The notes: generated from the sequence alone by a model not told the origin. Numbered from the stretch's first letter, positions 1-8,739 are shown. The stretch is DNA of 64,000 nucleotides from Actinoallomurus liliacearum (GCF_039542035.1 NZ_BAABHJ010000040.1:186001-250000), one strand, 5' to 3'. Numbers and translations: made by a program.

Positions 1-1
1 G

Positions 2-853
2 ATCGTCGAAGCGCACGCCGAGCCCGGACGCGCCCAGCAGATCCTGGCCAACCCCTTCTACCAGTCGCTGTCCTCCAGCCTCTCGGGGACGCAGGAGTAC
101 ATGGCGATGGAGAAGCTGGGCCAACTGCACCGGTCCGGCGCCTGGGACCTCATCGTCGTCGACACGCCGCCGTCCCGGTCGGCGCTGGACTTCCTCGACG
201 CGCCGGAGCGGATGGGCCGCTTCCTCGACGGCCGATTGATCAAAATTCTGATGGCCCCCGCCAAGGCGGGCGGCCGCTTCGGACTGAAGGTCGTGACCGC
301 CGGCTTCGGCATGTTCACCAGCGCGATCACGAAGGTGCTCGGCGGGCAGCTGCTGAAGGACGTTCAGACGTTCGTGCTGGCCTTCGACACGATGTTCGGC
401 GGGTTCCGGGAGCGGGCGGAGCAGACGTACCGGCTACTGCAGGCGCCCGGCACGGCGTTCCTCGTCGTCGCGGCCCCGGAGCCGGACGCGTTGCGCGAGG
501 CGTCCTACTTCGTCGAGCGCCTCGCCGAGGAGCAGATGCCGCTGGCCGGCATGGTCCTCAACCGGGTGCACAAGTCCGACGCCTCGCACCTGTCGGCCGT
601 ACGCAGCCAGGCCGCCGCGGAGACGCTGGAGGACCGCGGCGCACACCCCCTCGCCGCCGCGCTGCTGCGCCTGCACGCCGAGCGGATGCAGGTGACCGCG
701 CGCGAGGCGCGGCTGTGTGAGAGCTTCACCTCGTCGCACCCGACCGTGCCCAGGGCCACGGTCGCGGCCATGGCCGAGGACGTACACGACCTCGACGGGC
801 TCCGGTGCATCGCGAGGGACCTCGCGGGCGAACCGGAGGAGCCTGCGGCCTGA
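2..853 (+). CDS. ArsA-like ATPase, C-terminal part (5' end outside window)
   Basis: The reading frame is open from base 2, so the start and the P-loop lie upstream of the window. The visible 283 residues carry the switch-like DTPP motif (VVDTPPSRSALDFLD) and the alternating helix/strand pattern of the ArsA/GET3 anion-ATPase fold. The protein is probably cytosolic. The following genes are WhiB, class A PBP, YqeY and metallophosphoesterase, the same order as Mycobacterium Rv3680-whiB4-ponA2-Rv3683, so this is most likely the second of the two ArsA-like proteins of that locus. No arsenic-resistance context is seen, so a role in arsenite export should not be assumed. It is convergent with the WhiB gene; a hairpin follows at 959-981. 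Confidence 0.85.
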   Translation: MVEAHAEPGRAQQILANPFYQSLSSSLSGTQEYMAMEKLGQLHRSGAWDLIVVDTPPSRSALDFLDAPERMGRFLDGRLIKILMAPAKAGGRFGLKVVTAGFGMFTSAITKVLGGQLLKDVQTFVLAFDTMFGGFRERAEQTYRLLQAPGTAFLVVAAPEPDALREASYFVERLAEEQMPLAGMVLNRVHKSDASHLSAVRSQAAAETLEDRGAHPLAAALLRLHAERMQVTAREARLCESFTSSHPTVPRATVAAMAEDVHDLDGLRCIARDLAGEPEEPAA

Positions 854-958
854 CCGCCGTACCGCTCTCCTACGCGGCGCGGGCGCCGGCGACACCGACG
901 CGCGCCCGGCATGCCGAAGGAGTCGGCCGCCTGATCGTTCAGGCGCTGCATGAGGGAA

Positions 959-981
959 CCTGGCCGGCCGGGGCGGCCAGG
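959..981. terminator. Hairpin between convergent arsA-like and whiB genes
   Basis: Arms CCTGGCCG (959-966) and CGGCCAGG (974-981) form a perfect 8-bp stem with a 7-nt loop in the convergent intergenic region. There is no strong T-run on either side, so it is called as a likely but unproven terminator. Confidence 0.45.
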
Positions 982-1058
982 CGATCGACTCGCCGGATCG
1001 GTCGGGCGACGTGCCGGTTCAACCGACAACGTGCCGACTCGGGCGGCGATTCGCCGGA

Positions 1059-1367
1059 TCAGCTCGCGACGAGCTCTTCGTCCGGGTCCTGCGACTGCTC
1101 GTACTGCTCCTTGGCGGTCTCCAACAGCTCTCGCCACGACGAGACGTCCGGGCGCCGACGAAGCAGCGCACGGCGCTCGCGCTCTGTCATGCCGCCCCAG
1201 ACACCGAACTCGATGCGGTTGTCGAGAGCATCGGCGAGACACTCGGTGCGCACTGGGCAGCCGCGGCAGATCAGCTTGGCCCGGTTCTGAGCCGCCCCCT
1301 GCACGAACAACGCGTCGGGATCCGCGTTACGGCAGGCGGCGCGGGCGGTCCAATCCGTGATCCACAT
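1059..1367 (-). CDS. wblA: WhiB-family iron-sulfur regulator (WblA/WhiB4-like)
   Basis: This 102-residue protein has the full WhiB signature: cysteines at 12, 34, 37 and 43 (C-X21-C-X2-C-X5-C) for a [4Fe-4S] cluster, followed by the GVWGG turn (55-59) and a basic C-terminal tail (RRALLRRRP). The start ATG at 1367 is preceded by AAGGGGAG; longer upstream reading adds sequence outside the family. The neighbours (ArsA-like ATPases on one side, bifunctional PBP on the other) match the wblA locus of Streptomyces and the whiB4 locus of mycobacteria, regulators tied to redox stress and, in Streptomyces, to development and antibiotic production. That role is inferred here from synteny. It is divergent from the PBP gene across 239 bp. 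Confidence 0.9.
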   Translation of the reverse strand: MWITDWTARAACRNADPDALFVQGAAQNRAKLICRGCPVRTECLADALDNRIEFGVWGGMTERERRALLRRRPDVSSWRELLETAKEQYEQSQDPDEELVAS

Positions 1368-1606
1368 CTTGGCCCCACTCCCCTTGGGTCGGTTGTCGTT
1401 TGCGAGCCCCGGCCGGACGGGCGCGGACGTCAGGCCGCCATACGAAAGCCGTGGGGAGAAACTTACGGAAGAGCGCGCCGCTTCAACAGCCCCCGATGGG
1501 TCCATTCTTGAGATAGCCCCTACGGGCCATAAGGAGGCAACGAACTAGTCATCCCCCACGGCGAGGTGTCCCATATGCACCTCTAGTCCCGCGTAACCTA
1601 TGTCGC

Positions 1607-3892
1607 GTGACTGATGAGAAGGCAGACCGGGAACCCGCCATCCTCAAGCTGATACGCCTCCTAGGGGCGGCGCTCGTGGCCGGAGTCCTGGTCAGCTTCC
1701 TCGCCCTGCCGGCCGTCGGCAGCGCGGGAATGGCGACCCGGGACGCCTCCGACAGCTTCAACAAGCTCCCGGACGACTTCAACATCCAGCCGCCCCCGGA
1801 GCGCACCACGGTGTACTCCGCGGACGGCCAGGTGATCGCGACGTTCTACCACCACAACCGCGAGTCGGTGCGTCTCGACCAGGTCGCCCCGATCATGCGG
1901 AAGGCGGTCGTCGCGATCGAGGACTCGCGCTTCTACCAGCACGGTCCCCTCGACATGAAGGGCTCCGCCCGCGCGCTGGTCACCAACGCCCAGGAGGGCG
2001 GGGTCAAGCAGGGTGGTTCGACGCTCACCCAGCAGTACGTTAAGAACCTGCTGGTCGAGAGCGCGGACACCGACAAGGAGGTCGAGGAGGCGAAGGCCCC
2101 GACGTTCGGCCGGAAGCTGCGCGAGCTGCGGTACGCCGTGAACGTCGAGAAGCACCTCTCCAAGGACCAGATCCTGCAGGGCTACCTCAACATCGCCTAC
2201 TTCGGCGCCGGCGCGTACGGCGTGCAGGCCGCGGCCCAGCGCTACTTCAGCAAGGACGCCACCGAGCTGGCCCTCCCGGAGGCGGCGCTGCTGGCCGGCA
2301 TCACCAACAGCCCCAGCTACTACGACCCGACGATCTTCCCGGACCACGCCCTGGAGCGTCGCAACACCGTGCTGTACCGCATGGCCGAGCTGAAGATGAT
2401 CACCAAGCAGCAGGCCGACCAGGCCGCCGCCCAGCCGATCAAGCTGCACACCAAGCTGCCCAAGAGCGACTGCGTCGACAGCAAGGTGCCGTTCTTCTGC
2501 CAGTACGTGAAGAACGAGATCCTCGGCAACCCGGCGTTCGGCAAGACGGAGAACGACCGGGCGAAGCTCCTGTACCGCGGCGGCCTGACGATCCGCACCA
2601 CGATCGACATGAAGGCGCAGAAGGCCGCGCAGCAGGCGCTCAACCGGCGTCCCAGCCACAGCAGGACCGCCACCGAGGCCATGGTCAAGCCCGGCACCGG
2701 GGAGATCAAGGCCATGGTGGTCAGCCGCACCTACGGCACGAACGTCAAGAAGGGCGAGACCCAGCTCAACCTCGCCGCCGACTACGCGCACGGCGGCAAC
2801 CTCGGCTACTCCGCCGGGTCGACCTTCAAGATCTTCACGCTGGCGGCCGCCCTCGACAAGGGCATCAACGCGGGCTCCTCCTTCCCCGCGCCCGAGAGCG
2901 CCACGGTGTCGGGCTACCGGGACTGCAAGGGGAACGGCTCCGAGCCCTGGCCCGTCCAGAACGCCGAGAAGTCCAAGGGCAAGTCCGCCAACCTGCAGAC
3001 CGGGACGTGGGAGTCGATCAACACCTTCTACGCCTACCTGGAGAAGGCGGTCGGGATCTGCGACGCCGTCAAGATGGCGCAGGACTTCGGCATGAAGCGC
3101 TCGGACGGCAAGCCGCTCCAGCAGAACCCGGCCCAGGTCCTGGGCACCAACGAGATCGACGTCACCCACCTCGCCGCCGCGTACGCGGGGTTCGCCGCGC
3201 GCGGCGAGTACTGCACGCCGATCGCGATCACCGAGGTGACCGACTCGACCGGCAAGAAGATCAAGGTGCCCAAGTCCAAGTGCACCAAGGCCGTCGACGC
3301 CGATATCGCGGACGAGGTCACGAACATCCTGCAGGGCGTCCTCACCAAGGGCACCGCGGCCGGCATGGGCATCGGCCGGCCCGCCGCGGGCAAGACCGGC
3401 ACCTGTGAGAGCTTCACCTGCGCGGTCTTCGCCGGCTACACCCCCGACCTGGCGGCCGCCGTCTGGTACGGCGACCCGGAGGCGCCCTGGGGGCACCGCA
3501 ACTACGGCGTCTACGGCAGGAACGTCGCCCCGATCTGGCGCGCCTCGATGATGGGCGCGCTGAGCGGGACGAAGGCCTCGTCGTTCCACACGCCGGTGAA
3601 GGACTTCGGCACGCTCGACCAGAAGCAGATCCCCAACGTCCAGGGCATGCCGGTGCAGCAGGCCAAGAAGCAGATCGAGAACGCCGGGTTCAGCGTGCAG
3701 ATCTCGCCGCGCGCGGTCGACTCGAGCCAGCCGGCGAACACCGTCGTCTACACCTCGCCGAGCGGCGGCAGCCAGGTCGACCAGGACACCACCGTCATGC
3801 TGTTCGTGAGCAACGGCAGCGGCGCGGGGGTCGCCGACAAGAAGGGCAAGCGGGGCGGCAAGAAGCACGGCGGCTGGCCGTTCGGCAACTGA
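1607..3892 (+). CDS. Bifunctional class A penicillin-binding protein with PASTA domain
   Basis: This 761-residue membrane-anchored peptidoglycan synthase has a single N-terminal membrane segment (about 13-36) and a GT51 transglycosylase domain (about 70-250) with EDSRFYQHG (catalytic Glu105) and GGSTLTQQY. The transpeptidase has catalytic Ser405 in STFK, SIN (470-472) and KTG (596-598). One PASTA domain (about 674-737) and a Gly/Lys-rich tail follow. Architecture and locus match mycobacterial PonA2. The GTG start at 1607 has no Shine-Dalgarno site but lies 8 nt after TAACCT (1593-1598), so a leaderless transcript is likely. A strong hairpin follows at 3906-3940. Confidence 0.95.
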   Translation: MTDEKADREPAILKLIRLLGAALVAGVLVSFLALPAVGSAGMATRDASDSFNKLPDDFNIQPPPERTTVYSADGQVIATFYHHNRESVRLDQVAPIMRKAVVAIEDSRFYQHGPLDMKGSARALVTNAQEGGVKQGGSTLTQQYVKNLLVESADTDKEVEEAKAPTFGRKLRELRYAVNVEKHLSKDQILQGYLNIAYFGAGAYGVQAAAQRYFSKDATELALPEAALLAGITNSPSYYDPTIFPDHALERRNTVLYRMAELKMITKQQADQAAAQPIKLHTKLPKSDCVDSKVPFFCQYVKNEILGNPAFGKTENDRAKLLYRGGLTIRTTIDMKAQKAAQQALNRRPSHSRTATEAMVKPGTGEIKAMVVSRTYGTNVKKGETQLNLAADYAHGGNLGYSAGSTFKIFTLAAALDKGINAGSSFPAPESATVSGYRDCKGNGSEPWPVQNAEKSKGKSANLQTGTWESINTFYAYLEKAVGICDAVKMAQDFGMKRSDGKPLQQNPAQVLGTNEIDVTHLAAAYAGFAARGEYCTPIAITEVTDSTGKKIKVPKSKCTKAVDADIADEVTNILQGVLTKGTAAGMGIGRPAAGKTGTCESFTCAVFAGYTPDLAAAVWYGDPEAPWGHRNYGVYGRNVAPIWRASMMGALSGTKASSFHTPVKDFGTLDQKQIPNVQGMPVQQAKKQIENAGFSVQISPRAVDSSQPANTVVYTSPSGGSQVDQDTTVMLFVSNGSGAGVADKKGKRGGKKHGGWPFGN

Positions 3893-3905
3893 CCACCGAA
3901 CCGTG

Positions 3906-3940
3906 AAAGGTCCCGCGCACGGCCCGTGCGCGGGACCTTT
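3906..3940. terminator. Bidirectional terminator between PBP and yqeY genes
   Basis: A perfect 16-bp stem (3906-3921 with 3925-3940) with a 3-nt loop is flanked by A and T tracts (AAAGG...CCTTT), so it can act for both convergent genes. Confidence 0.85.
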
Positions 3941-3960
3941 CCGTTGTGCGGGAGCGCCGG

Positions 3961-4410
3961 TCAGCCCGCGAGCTGGCGCTTGACCTCTCCCGAGACCCGC
4001 TTCCCGTCGGCCCGGCCGGCGACCTTCGGCGTGACCGCCTTCATCACCTGGCCCATCGCGCGCGGCCCCTCGGCGCCGGTCTCCGCGATCGTCGCGGCGA
4101 CCAGCTCGGTCAGCTCCGCGTCGGACAGCTGGGCGGGCAGGTAGTCCGCCAGGACCACACCCTCGGCCCGCTCCGCCTCCGCCTGCTCCGTACGACCCGC
4201 GTCGGCGAACGCGTCGGCCGCCTCACGGCGCTTCTTGGCCTCCCGCTGCAGCACCTTGACGACCTCGTCGTCGGAGAGCTCGCGCGCCCGCGTGCCCGCG
4301 ACCTCCTCGTTCGTGACGGCCGTCAGCACCATGCGGAGGGTACGGGTGCGCACCTCATCGCGTGCCTTCATCGCGGCCGACAGATCGGCCTGCAGCTTCT
4401 CCTTCAACAT
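3961..4410 (-). CDS. GatB/YqeY domain protein
   Basis: This is a 149-residue stand-alone YqeY protein. The family shares its helical domain with the tail of GatB, where it contacts tRNA; the function of the free-standing form is not settled. Visible family features are the N-terminal LKEKLQADL helix, the RTLRMVLTAV segment, DYLPAQLSDAEL in the middle and the C-terminal GQVMKAVTPKVAG motif. ATG at 4410 is chosen because it begins the family's usual N-terminus; a TTG at 4452 would add 14 atypical residues. It ends facing the PBP terminator and is divergent from the metallophosphoesterase gene. Confidence 0.9.
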   Translation of the reverse strand: MLKEKLQADLSAAMKARDEVRTRTLRMVLTAVTNEEVAGTRARELSDDEVVKVLQREAKKRREAADAFADAGRTEQAEAERAEGVVLADYLPAQLSDAELTELVAATIAETGAEGPRAMGQVMKAVTPKVAGRADGKRVSGEVKRQLAG

Positions 4411-4476
4411 AGGGACAATCTTGCCCTGCGTACGGGCTTGGACGCCCGGCAATAATCGGTGCGTCGTTCTGGCACG

Positions 4477-5382
4477 ATGGTGAGCGTGCGAAAGAGATAC
4501 GCGATTCCCCTGGGCGTCCTCGGCACCGGGGTCGCCGGAATCGGTTACGCATCGGTCATCGAGCGGAACTGGTTCCGCCTCCGCCGCTACGACGTGCCGA
4601 TCCTCTCACCCGGCCAGCGGCCGATCAAGATCCTGCACATCTCCGACACGCACCTGACGCCGGGCCGCCGCCGGCTGATCAAGTGGGTGAGCGCGCTCGA
4701 CTCCCTCGAGCCCGACCTGGTCGTCAACACCGGCGACTCGATCTCGCACCGCGACGCCATCGGCCCGTTCCTCGACCTGCTCGGACCGCTGCTGGACCGT
4801 CCGGGCGTGTTCGTGTACGGCTCGAACGACATGTACTCCCCGGTCCCGAAGAACCCCGCCCGCTACCTCTGGCGGACGAGCCAGAAGGATTACGGCAAGA
4901 GGCGGACCGTCCCCGACCTGCCGTACCGCGAGCTCGGCTCCGCCATGACCGCCGCCGGCTGGCTCGACCTCAACAACGCGACCGGCACGATCAAGGTGGG
5001 CGACACCGAGATCTGGCTCGGCGGCATCAACGACTCCCACATCCGCAAGGACCGGTACGACGAGATCGCCGGCCCGGCCAAGGGCCCGCTCAGCATCGGC
5101 GTGATGCACTCGCCCGAGCCGCGCAACCTCGACCGCTTCGCCGCCGACGGCTACCAGTTGCTGCTGGCCGGCCACACGCACGGCGGCCAGCTCTGCGTCC
5201 CGCTGTACGGCGCCCTGGTCACCAACTGCGGCATCGAGCGCGCCCGCGTGAAGGGCCTGAACCGGCACGGCGACGCCTGGCTGCACGTCTCCGCCGGCCT
5301 CGGCACCTCCCCGTACGCCCCGGTCCGCTTCTGCTGCCCCCCGGAGGCGTCCTTGCTGACGCTGGTCCCGGCAGCGAGGTGA
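4477..5382 (+). CDS. Metallophosphoesterase, membrane-anchored
   Basis: This calcineurin-like phosphoesterase of about 301 residues has an N-terminal hydrophobic stretch (YAIPLGVLGTGVAGIGYAS) suggesting membrane attachment. The metal-binding motifs appear in order: HISDTHL, NTGDSIS, GSNDM, GVMHSPEP and GHTHGG. It corresponds by position and length to Rv3683 of the whiB4-ponA2 locus. ATG at 4477 is preferred; GTG at 4486 is an alternative. The substrate is unknown. A hairpin with arms 5392-5402 and 5430-5440 follows. Confidence 0.9.
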   Translation: MVSVRKRYAIPLGVLGTGVAGIGYASVIERNWFRLRRYDVPILSPGQRPIKILHISDTHLTPGRRRLIKWVSALDSLEPDLVVNTGDSISHRDAIGPFLDLLGPLLDRPGVFVYGSNDMYSPVPKNPARYLWRTSQKDYGKRRTVPDLPYRELGSAMTAAGWLDLNNATGTIKVGDTEIWLGGINDSHIRKDRYDEIAGPAKGPLSIGVMHSPEPRNLDRFAADGYQLLLAGHTHGGQLCVPLYGALVTNCGIERARVKGLNRHGDAWLHVSAGLGTSPYAPVRFCCPPEASLLTLVPAAR

Positions 5383-5391
5383 GGCGAGCCT

Positions 5392-5440
5392 TGATCCCTG
5401 GCACTCGCCGCGCCGTAGCGTCAGCGTCCGCCAGGGATCA
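5392..5440 (+). terminator. Hairpin after metallophosphoesterase gene
   Basis: TGATCCCTGGC (5392-5402) pairs perfectly with GCCAGGGATCA (5430-5440), with a 27-nt loop and no T-run. It is a probable terminator. Confidence 0.45.
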
Positions 5441-5528
5441 GAGGCCGAGTCGGTAACCATGGCGCGGGGAGGGTCAAAAGTCCGCTAGACTCGTCGAGGC
5501 GCAGGCGTTGAAGACGACCTGCGGCCAC

Positions 5529-5605
5529 CGGGGTGTAGCGCAGCTTGGCAGCGCGCTTCGTTCGGGACGAAGAGGTCGTGGGTTCAAATCCCGCCACCCC
5601 GACCA
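5529..5605 (+). tRNA. tRNA-Pro (anticodon CGG)
   Basis: The cloverleaf is complete: acceptor CGGGGTG pairs with CACCCCG, the D arm is GCGC/GCGC, the anticodon stem CTTCG/CGAAG has loop TTCGGGA (anticodon CGG) and the T arm is GTGGG/CCCGC with TTCAAAT. ACCA is encoded at 5602-5605. TAGACT at 5485-5490 is a possible -10. Confidence 0.97.
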
Positions 5606-5608
5606 GCC

Positions 5609-5643
5609 CAGAGGCCCTGTACCGCGACGGTACAGGGCCTCTG
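5609..5643 (+). terminator. Terminator of tRNA-Pro
   Basis: CAGAGGCCCTGTACC (5609-5623) and its complement (5629-5643) form a perfect 15-bp stem with a 5-nt loop, 3 nt after the tRNA. Confidence 0.85.
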
Positions 5644-5832
5644 TTCATGTTCGGCCGCCTATCGCCTCTGGGCCGACTTCGGCCCGAACGCCTTGCCGAT
5701 GATCTCGGCTCCCTCGGTGATGACCGGGCGGTGGGCGGTTCTCTCTCCCCCCGACCGATGACTTTCGCGTCGTCACGTGGTCTACATGTTGGGAACTTCC
5801 CCCTTCCGCACCTGCGGGAGGCCCGAGATGAG

Positions 5833-6339
5833 ATGACAAGGAGCGTGCACACCGTGGACCAGGAGAACATGAGCGCCACCCTGACCGTCGCCGTGCCCGC
5901 CGCCAGGGTGTTCGCGGTGCTGGCGGACCCGACGACCCATTCTGCGATCGACGGCACGGGCTGGGTTCAGGAAGCCGTCGACCGGGCGCCGCTGACCGAG
6001 GTGGGGCAGATCTTCCGGATGGACATGTATCACGCCAACCATCCAGACGGTGACTACCGGATGGCCAACAAGGTCCAGGTGCTCGACCCGCCGCACGCCA
6101 TCGGCTGGCTGCCGGGGCCGGACAAGGGCGACGGTCAGCCGGAGTTCGGCGGCTGGACCTGGCGTTACGAGCTGGCGTCGCTCGGTCCGTCCGAGACCGA
6201 GGTCACGCTCACCTACGACTGGTCGGCGGTGCCGCAGTCCTTCCGGGAGTACCTCCGGTTCCCGCCGTTCGGCCCTGAGCATCTCACCAACTCGCTGCAC
6301 CACCTGGCCGAACTCGCCGCACAGACGTCCCGAGCCTGA
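5833..6339 (+). CDS. SRPBCC-family protein
   Basis: The protein of about 168 residues has the START/polyketide-cyclase-like pattern: ATLTVAVPAARVFAVLADPTTHSAI at the start of the fold, a central beta-rich section ending EFGGWTWRYEL, then EVTLTYDW, and a C-terminal helix (LTNSLHHLAELAA). Such proteins bind hydrophobic ligands, and none can be named here. The start is uncertain: ATG 5833 has GGGAGG 11 nt upstream, GTG 5854 has AAGGAG at 10 nt, and ATG 5869 has AGGAG only 3 nt upstream. The frame stays open back through the tRNA-Pro gene, which cannot be coding. Confidence 0.8.
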   Translation: MTRSVHTVDQENMSATLTVAVPAARVFAVLADPTTHSAIDGTGWVQEAVDRAPLTEVGQIFRMDMYHANHPDGDYRMANKVQVLDPPHAIGWLPGPDKGDGQPEFGGWTWRYELASLGPSETEVTLTYDWSAVPQSFREYLRFPPFGPEHLTNSLHHLAELAAQTSRA

Positions 6340-6563
6340 ACGTCCGGCGGCTGGACACCGGCCGTCTCCTCTCCGCCTTGGGGGGATCCCTGGCGTCGCC
6401 GGGTGCATCACCCGCCCTGCAAGAGTGCCGGGGTCCCCTCAAGGAAGAAGGCGGTGGCCTGCCTCGGGTGGCATGCCGATACGAAACACCGCTGAACCGG
6501 AGGAAGAGCCGCCATCGCACTGGCCGCCCCACACTGCGCCGGCCGTTCTCGCCAGAACGCTGC

Positions 6564-7058
6564 TCACAGGCCGAGTTCGACCACTTGCGCCGGAATGCCG
6601 TGGTCGATCAACGCCACCAGTGGGGTGGCGAGGTCGCGAGGTGAGAACAGCTCGGGACCGCGATATGCGGCGATCTCCTGCGGCGGCCACCATCGGAACC
6701 CGCTGATGTTCTCATCGACGAGTTCCTCATCAGCCAGCGTGCCGCGTGGACGGAACGACTCGGTACGGACGAGGAAGTAGTCGTTCACCACACCGTCGTA
6801 GCCCGGCGCATGGTCGGCTGCCTCGACTCGCTGGTGCCATACGTGCGGTGGGTCGGCGTCGATGGCGAGCCCTACCTCTTCGAGCAGTTCGCGACGCAGT
6901 GCGGCAAAGGCCGACTCGCCGCTCTCGACACCTCCGCCGGGGGCGGCCCACACGACGGCCCCAGCCGTCTTTGGAAGGGTGAACCGGCACAACAGGATGC
7001 GGTCCTCTTCGTCCAGGACGATGGCGCGCACCGAACGGCGGATCTTCAGCGCGGACAT
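6564..7058 (-). CDS. NUDIX hydrolase
   Basis: This cytosolic hydrolase of 164 residues probably acts on a nucleoside-diphosphate-linked substrate. The Nudix box is complete (GGGVESGESAFAALRRE followed by LLEEVGL), so the metal-binding glutamates are present. The N-terminus (SALKIRRSVRAIVLDEEDRILLCRF) is the first strand of the fold, supporting ATG 7058. The upstream Shine-Dalgarno is weak. The substrate cannot be told from sequence, and the neighbours give no pathway clue. Confidence 0.87.
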   Translation of the reverse strand: MSALKIRRSVRAIVLDEEDRILLCRFTLPKTAGAVVWAAPGGGVESGESAFAALRRELLEEVGLAIDADPPHVWHQRVEAADHAPGYDGVVNDYFLVRTESFRPRGTLADEELVDENISGFRWWPPQEIAAYRGPELFSPRDLATPLVALIDHGIPAQVVELGL

Positions 7059-7521
7059 CCGGGAAGCACATCCATACCCCCGGAGACACTGCGTGGAGAG
7101 CGGGAGAGCAGTGCGGTGGCTGCTTTGACTCCTGGGGCCGCCGACCATAGTCCGTGATCACGGCTGATGCTCCGCGCCTTCCAGGACTGAAGTCGGCCGA
7201 GGCGGACTGGTTGGTGCAAGCCGCATTGGCGGTCGGTGCGGCGAGCCCTGTCGACGACTCCGAACAAGCCTCCCCGCCGTGCCGGCCGTAAGACTCGGGG
7301 AAGGCCCCCACTGCCGGGCGGTTTGTCTCGATAAGGGACCCGATCATGGTGCATTCACCGAGCATTACGCTCGCTCCACCACGAACCTGCCTCGGGCACC
7401 ACTCCACCGGACCTCTGATCAAGGCGGGACCGCCCCAGCAAACGGCGATGACCTGGTCGCTACTCGCTGCACGCCCAGTGCGGTCGATGACCACCTGCGA
7501 GTGGCCGAGTAGACAACGAAG
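7059..7521. other. Gene-poor interval
   Basis: About 460 bases lie between the Nudix gene and the terminator of the next small gene. Open frames exist on both strands, but none shows a Shine-Dalgarno-supported start, a recognisable domain or a plausible amino-acid pattern. I see no RNA or repeat here. Confidence 0.5.
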
Positions 7522-7550
7522 TGCGGGCCCGGCCGATGGCCGGGCCCGCA
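7522..7550 (-). terminator. Terminator of the small Gly/Asn/Ser-rich gene
   Basis: TGCGGGCCCGGCC (7522-7534) and its perfect complement (7538-7550) form a 13-bp stem with a GAT loop. On the minus strand it is followed by a T-rich stretch (CTTCGTTGTCT). Confidence 0.75.
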
Positions 7551-7580
7551 GTACTCACAGGCGTCTCGCCCGCGAGGTCG

Positions 7581-7706
7581 TCAGCGCCTGGGCTTGGTCA
7601 CGCGGACCGGGCCCTCGATGCGCGGGTTCTGGTTCCCGCCGCTCTGGCCGCCGGAGCCGTTGCCCGAACCGGAGCCGTTGTTACCGGAGCCGTTGTTGGC
7701 CGCCAT
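7581..7706 (-). CDS. Small Gly/Asn/Ser-rich protein, 41 aa
   Basis: The ATG at 7706 is preceded by GAAGGGA with 9-nt spacing, and a strong hairpin follows the stop, so this looks like a complete small gene. The product has a low-complexity Asn-Gly-Ser half (NNGSGNNGSGSGNGSGGQ) and a conserved-looking basic tail ending PRIEGPVRVTKPRR. There is no signal peptide or membrane segment. The function is unknown. The layout, a flexible arm plus basic tail, could bind nucleic acid or ribosome, but that is a guess. No modification enzymes lie nearby, so a RiPP precursor is not supported. Confidence 0.55.
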   Translation of the reverse strand: MAANNGSGNNGSGSGNGSGGQSGGNQNPRIEGPVRVTKPRR

Positions 7707-8010
7707 CGTGGTGTCCCTTCGTTGTGATCGCCCTCCGCGTTCTCCCGGGGAGGGGGCCGCGTCATCTCGTGACGATGGCCAATAGTTATAAGTCCGGCAC
7801 AGAGCCCACGACGCAACTCGGTCCAACAAAAAATTTCATCTCCGCGTCGCCAGCGAGTCCATACGCCGACACGTGGCGATCAGTCGGCGATGGTTCCGCA
7901 GGTCGAGAAGGTCAGGCAGCCCGTTCCTCGGCCGAAAGGGCAGTGGCAGGCGCGCTGCGGATCTGCACGAGTCTGTTGCGAAGATCAGTTTGTGATGGAA
8001 ACCTGCTTCC
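7707..8010. other. Divergent promoter interval
   Basis: About 300 bases separate the small minus-strand gene from the plus-strand ABC operon. It contains a relatively AT-rich patch (GGCCAATAGTTATAAG, about 7778-7793) that could supply -10 elements. No gene is seen. Confidence 0.4.
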
Positions 8011-8739
8011 ATGACAGACGGAACGACTCCCTCCGCGGACGTCGCCCGAGAGGTGCTTTCGACCACCCGGGAACTGACCCGACGCGTACGCCGTGCGCAA
8101 CGCGGCACCTGGTTCCCGCTCGCGCTCCTCGGCGTGGTCGTCGTCGCGGCCGCGCCCTTCTACCGCCTGGGGCGACACGCCGTCAGGTGCGACCCGGCCC
8201 GGGGCGCCCGCGGCGGCGTCGAGATCATCCATGACGGCACCTGCACCCAGGTCGTCGGCTGGCCCTCCGGGGTCTACTGGCTCGTCGCCCTGGTCCTGGC
8301 GTACGCGGCGATCGGTGCCTTCTACGTGTACCGGGCCCGCAGCCGCGGGGTCGGCGCCCGCATCCTGCCGTACGTGGGCTCCGGGATCGCCGCCGGACTC
8401 GTCTTCGGCATCGCCTCTGCCTGGGCTCGACAACTCGGCCTGGAGGATTACTCCCCGGGCGGTCCGCTCGCCGTCGGTCTGGTCCCGCTGATCTCCATCG
8501 GCCTGGCGCTGTTCGTGCTGGCCCAGGTGGAGGACAACCGGCCCCTCCTGGCGTTCGCCGCCGGCTATCTGGTGGTCGCGGTCCTGACCTGCGGCGTGGG
8601 AACGCGGAGGCTGGGGCTGAACACAAGCTTCGACCTCGCCCCGACGTGGAACTTCCTCCCGGGCCTGGTCGTCGCCGGCGGTGTGCTGCTCCTCGGTGGC
8701 GTGTGCTTCGCCCTGGCCGAACGGCGGCGCGGGGCATGA
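8011..8739 (+). CDS. Integral membrane protein, first gene of ABC operon
   Basis: The 242-residue protein has about six predicted membrane spans, for example LALLGVVVVAAAPFY, VYWLVALVLAYAAIGAFYVY, ILPYVGSGIAAGLVFGIA, VGLVPLISIGLALFVLA, LLAFAAGYLVVAVLTCG and the C-terminal VVAGGVLLLGGVCFALA. The N-terminus (1-33) is soluble and charged. I do not recognise a named family. It overlaps the next gene by ATGA (8736-8739), so it is translationally coupled to the winged-helix regulator and the ABC transporter. Confidence 0.8.
   Translation: MTDGTTPSADVAREVLSTTRELTRRVRRAQRGTWFPLALLGVVVVAAAPFYRLGRHAVRCDPARGARGGVEIIHDGTCTQVVGWPSGVYWLVALVLAYAAIGAFYVYRARSRGVGARILPYVGSGIAAGLVFGIASAWARQLGLEDYSPGGPLAVGLVPLISIGLALFVLAQVEDNRPLLAFAAGYLVVAVLTCGVGTRRLGLNTSFDLAPTWNFLPGLVVAGGVLLLGGVCFALAERRRGA

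Noticed and set aside
1661..3868. Long minus-strand open frame (735 codons) opposite the PBP gene
   Set aside because: It is a GC-rich antisense shadow: low-complexity Arg/Val/Gly/Leu composition, no domain, and the plus-strand PBP is certain.
5545..5832. Upstream extension of the SRPBCC gene through tRNA-Pro
   Set aside because: The frame is open by chance through the tRNA and its terminator; translation of this region is not credible.
6340..6563. Inverted repeat around CCTTGGGG and CCCCTCAAGG as a terminator or IS end
   Set aside because: The arms are imperfect and about 60 bp apart, with no transposase or target duplication.
7581..7706. RiPP precursor peptide
   Set aside because: There is no modifying enzyme, protease or core-like Cys/Ser/Thr pattern nearby; the neighbours are a Nudix hydrolase and an unrelated ABC operon.
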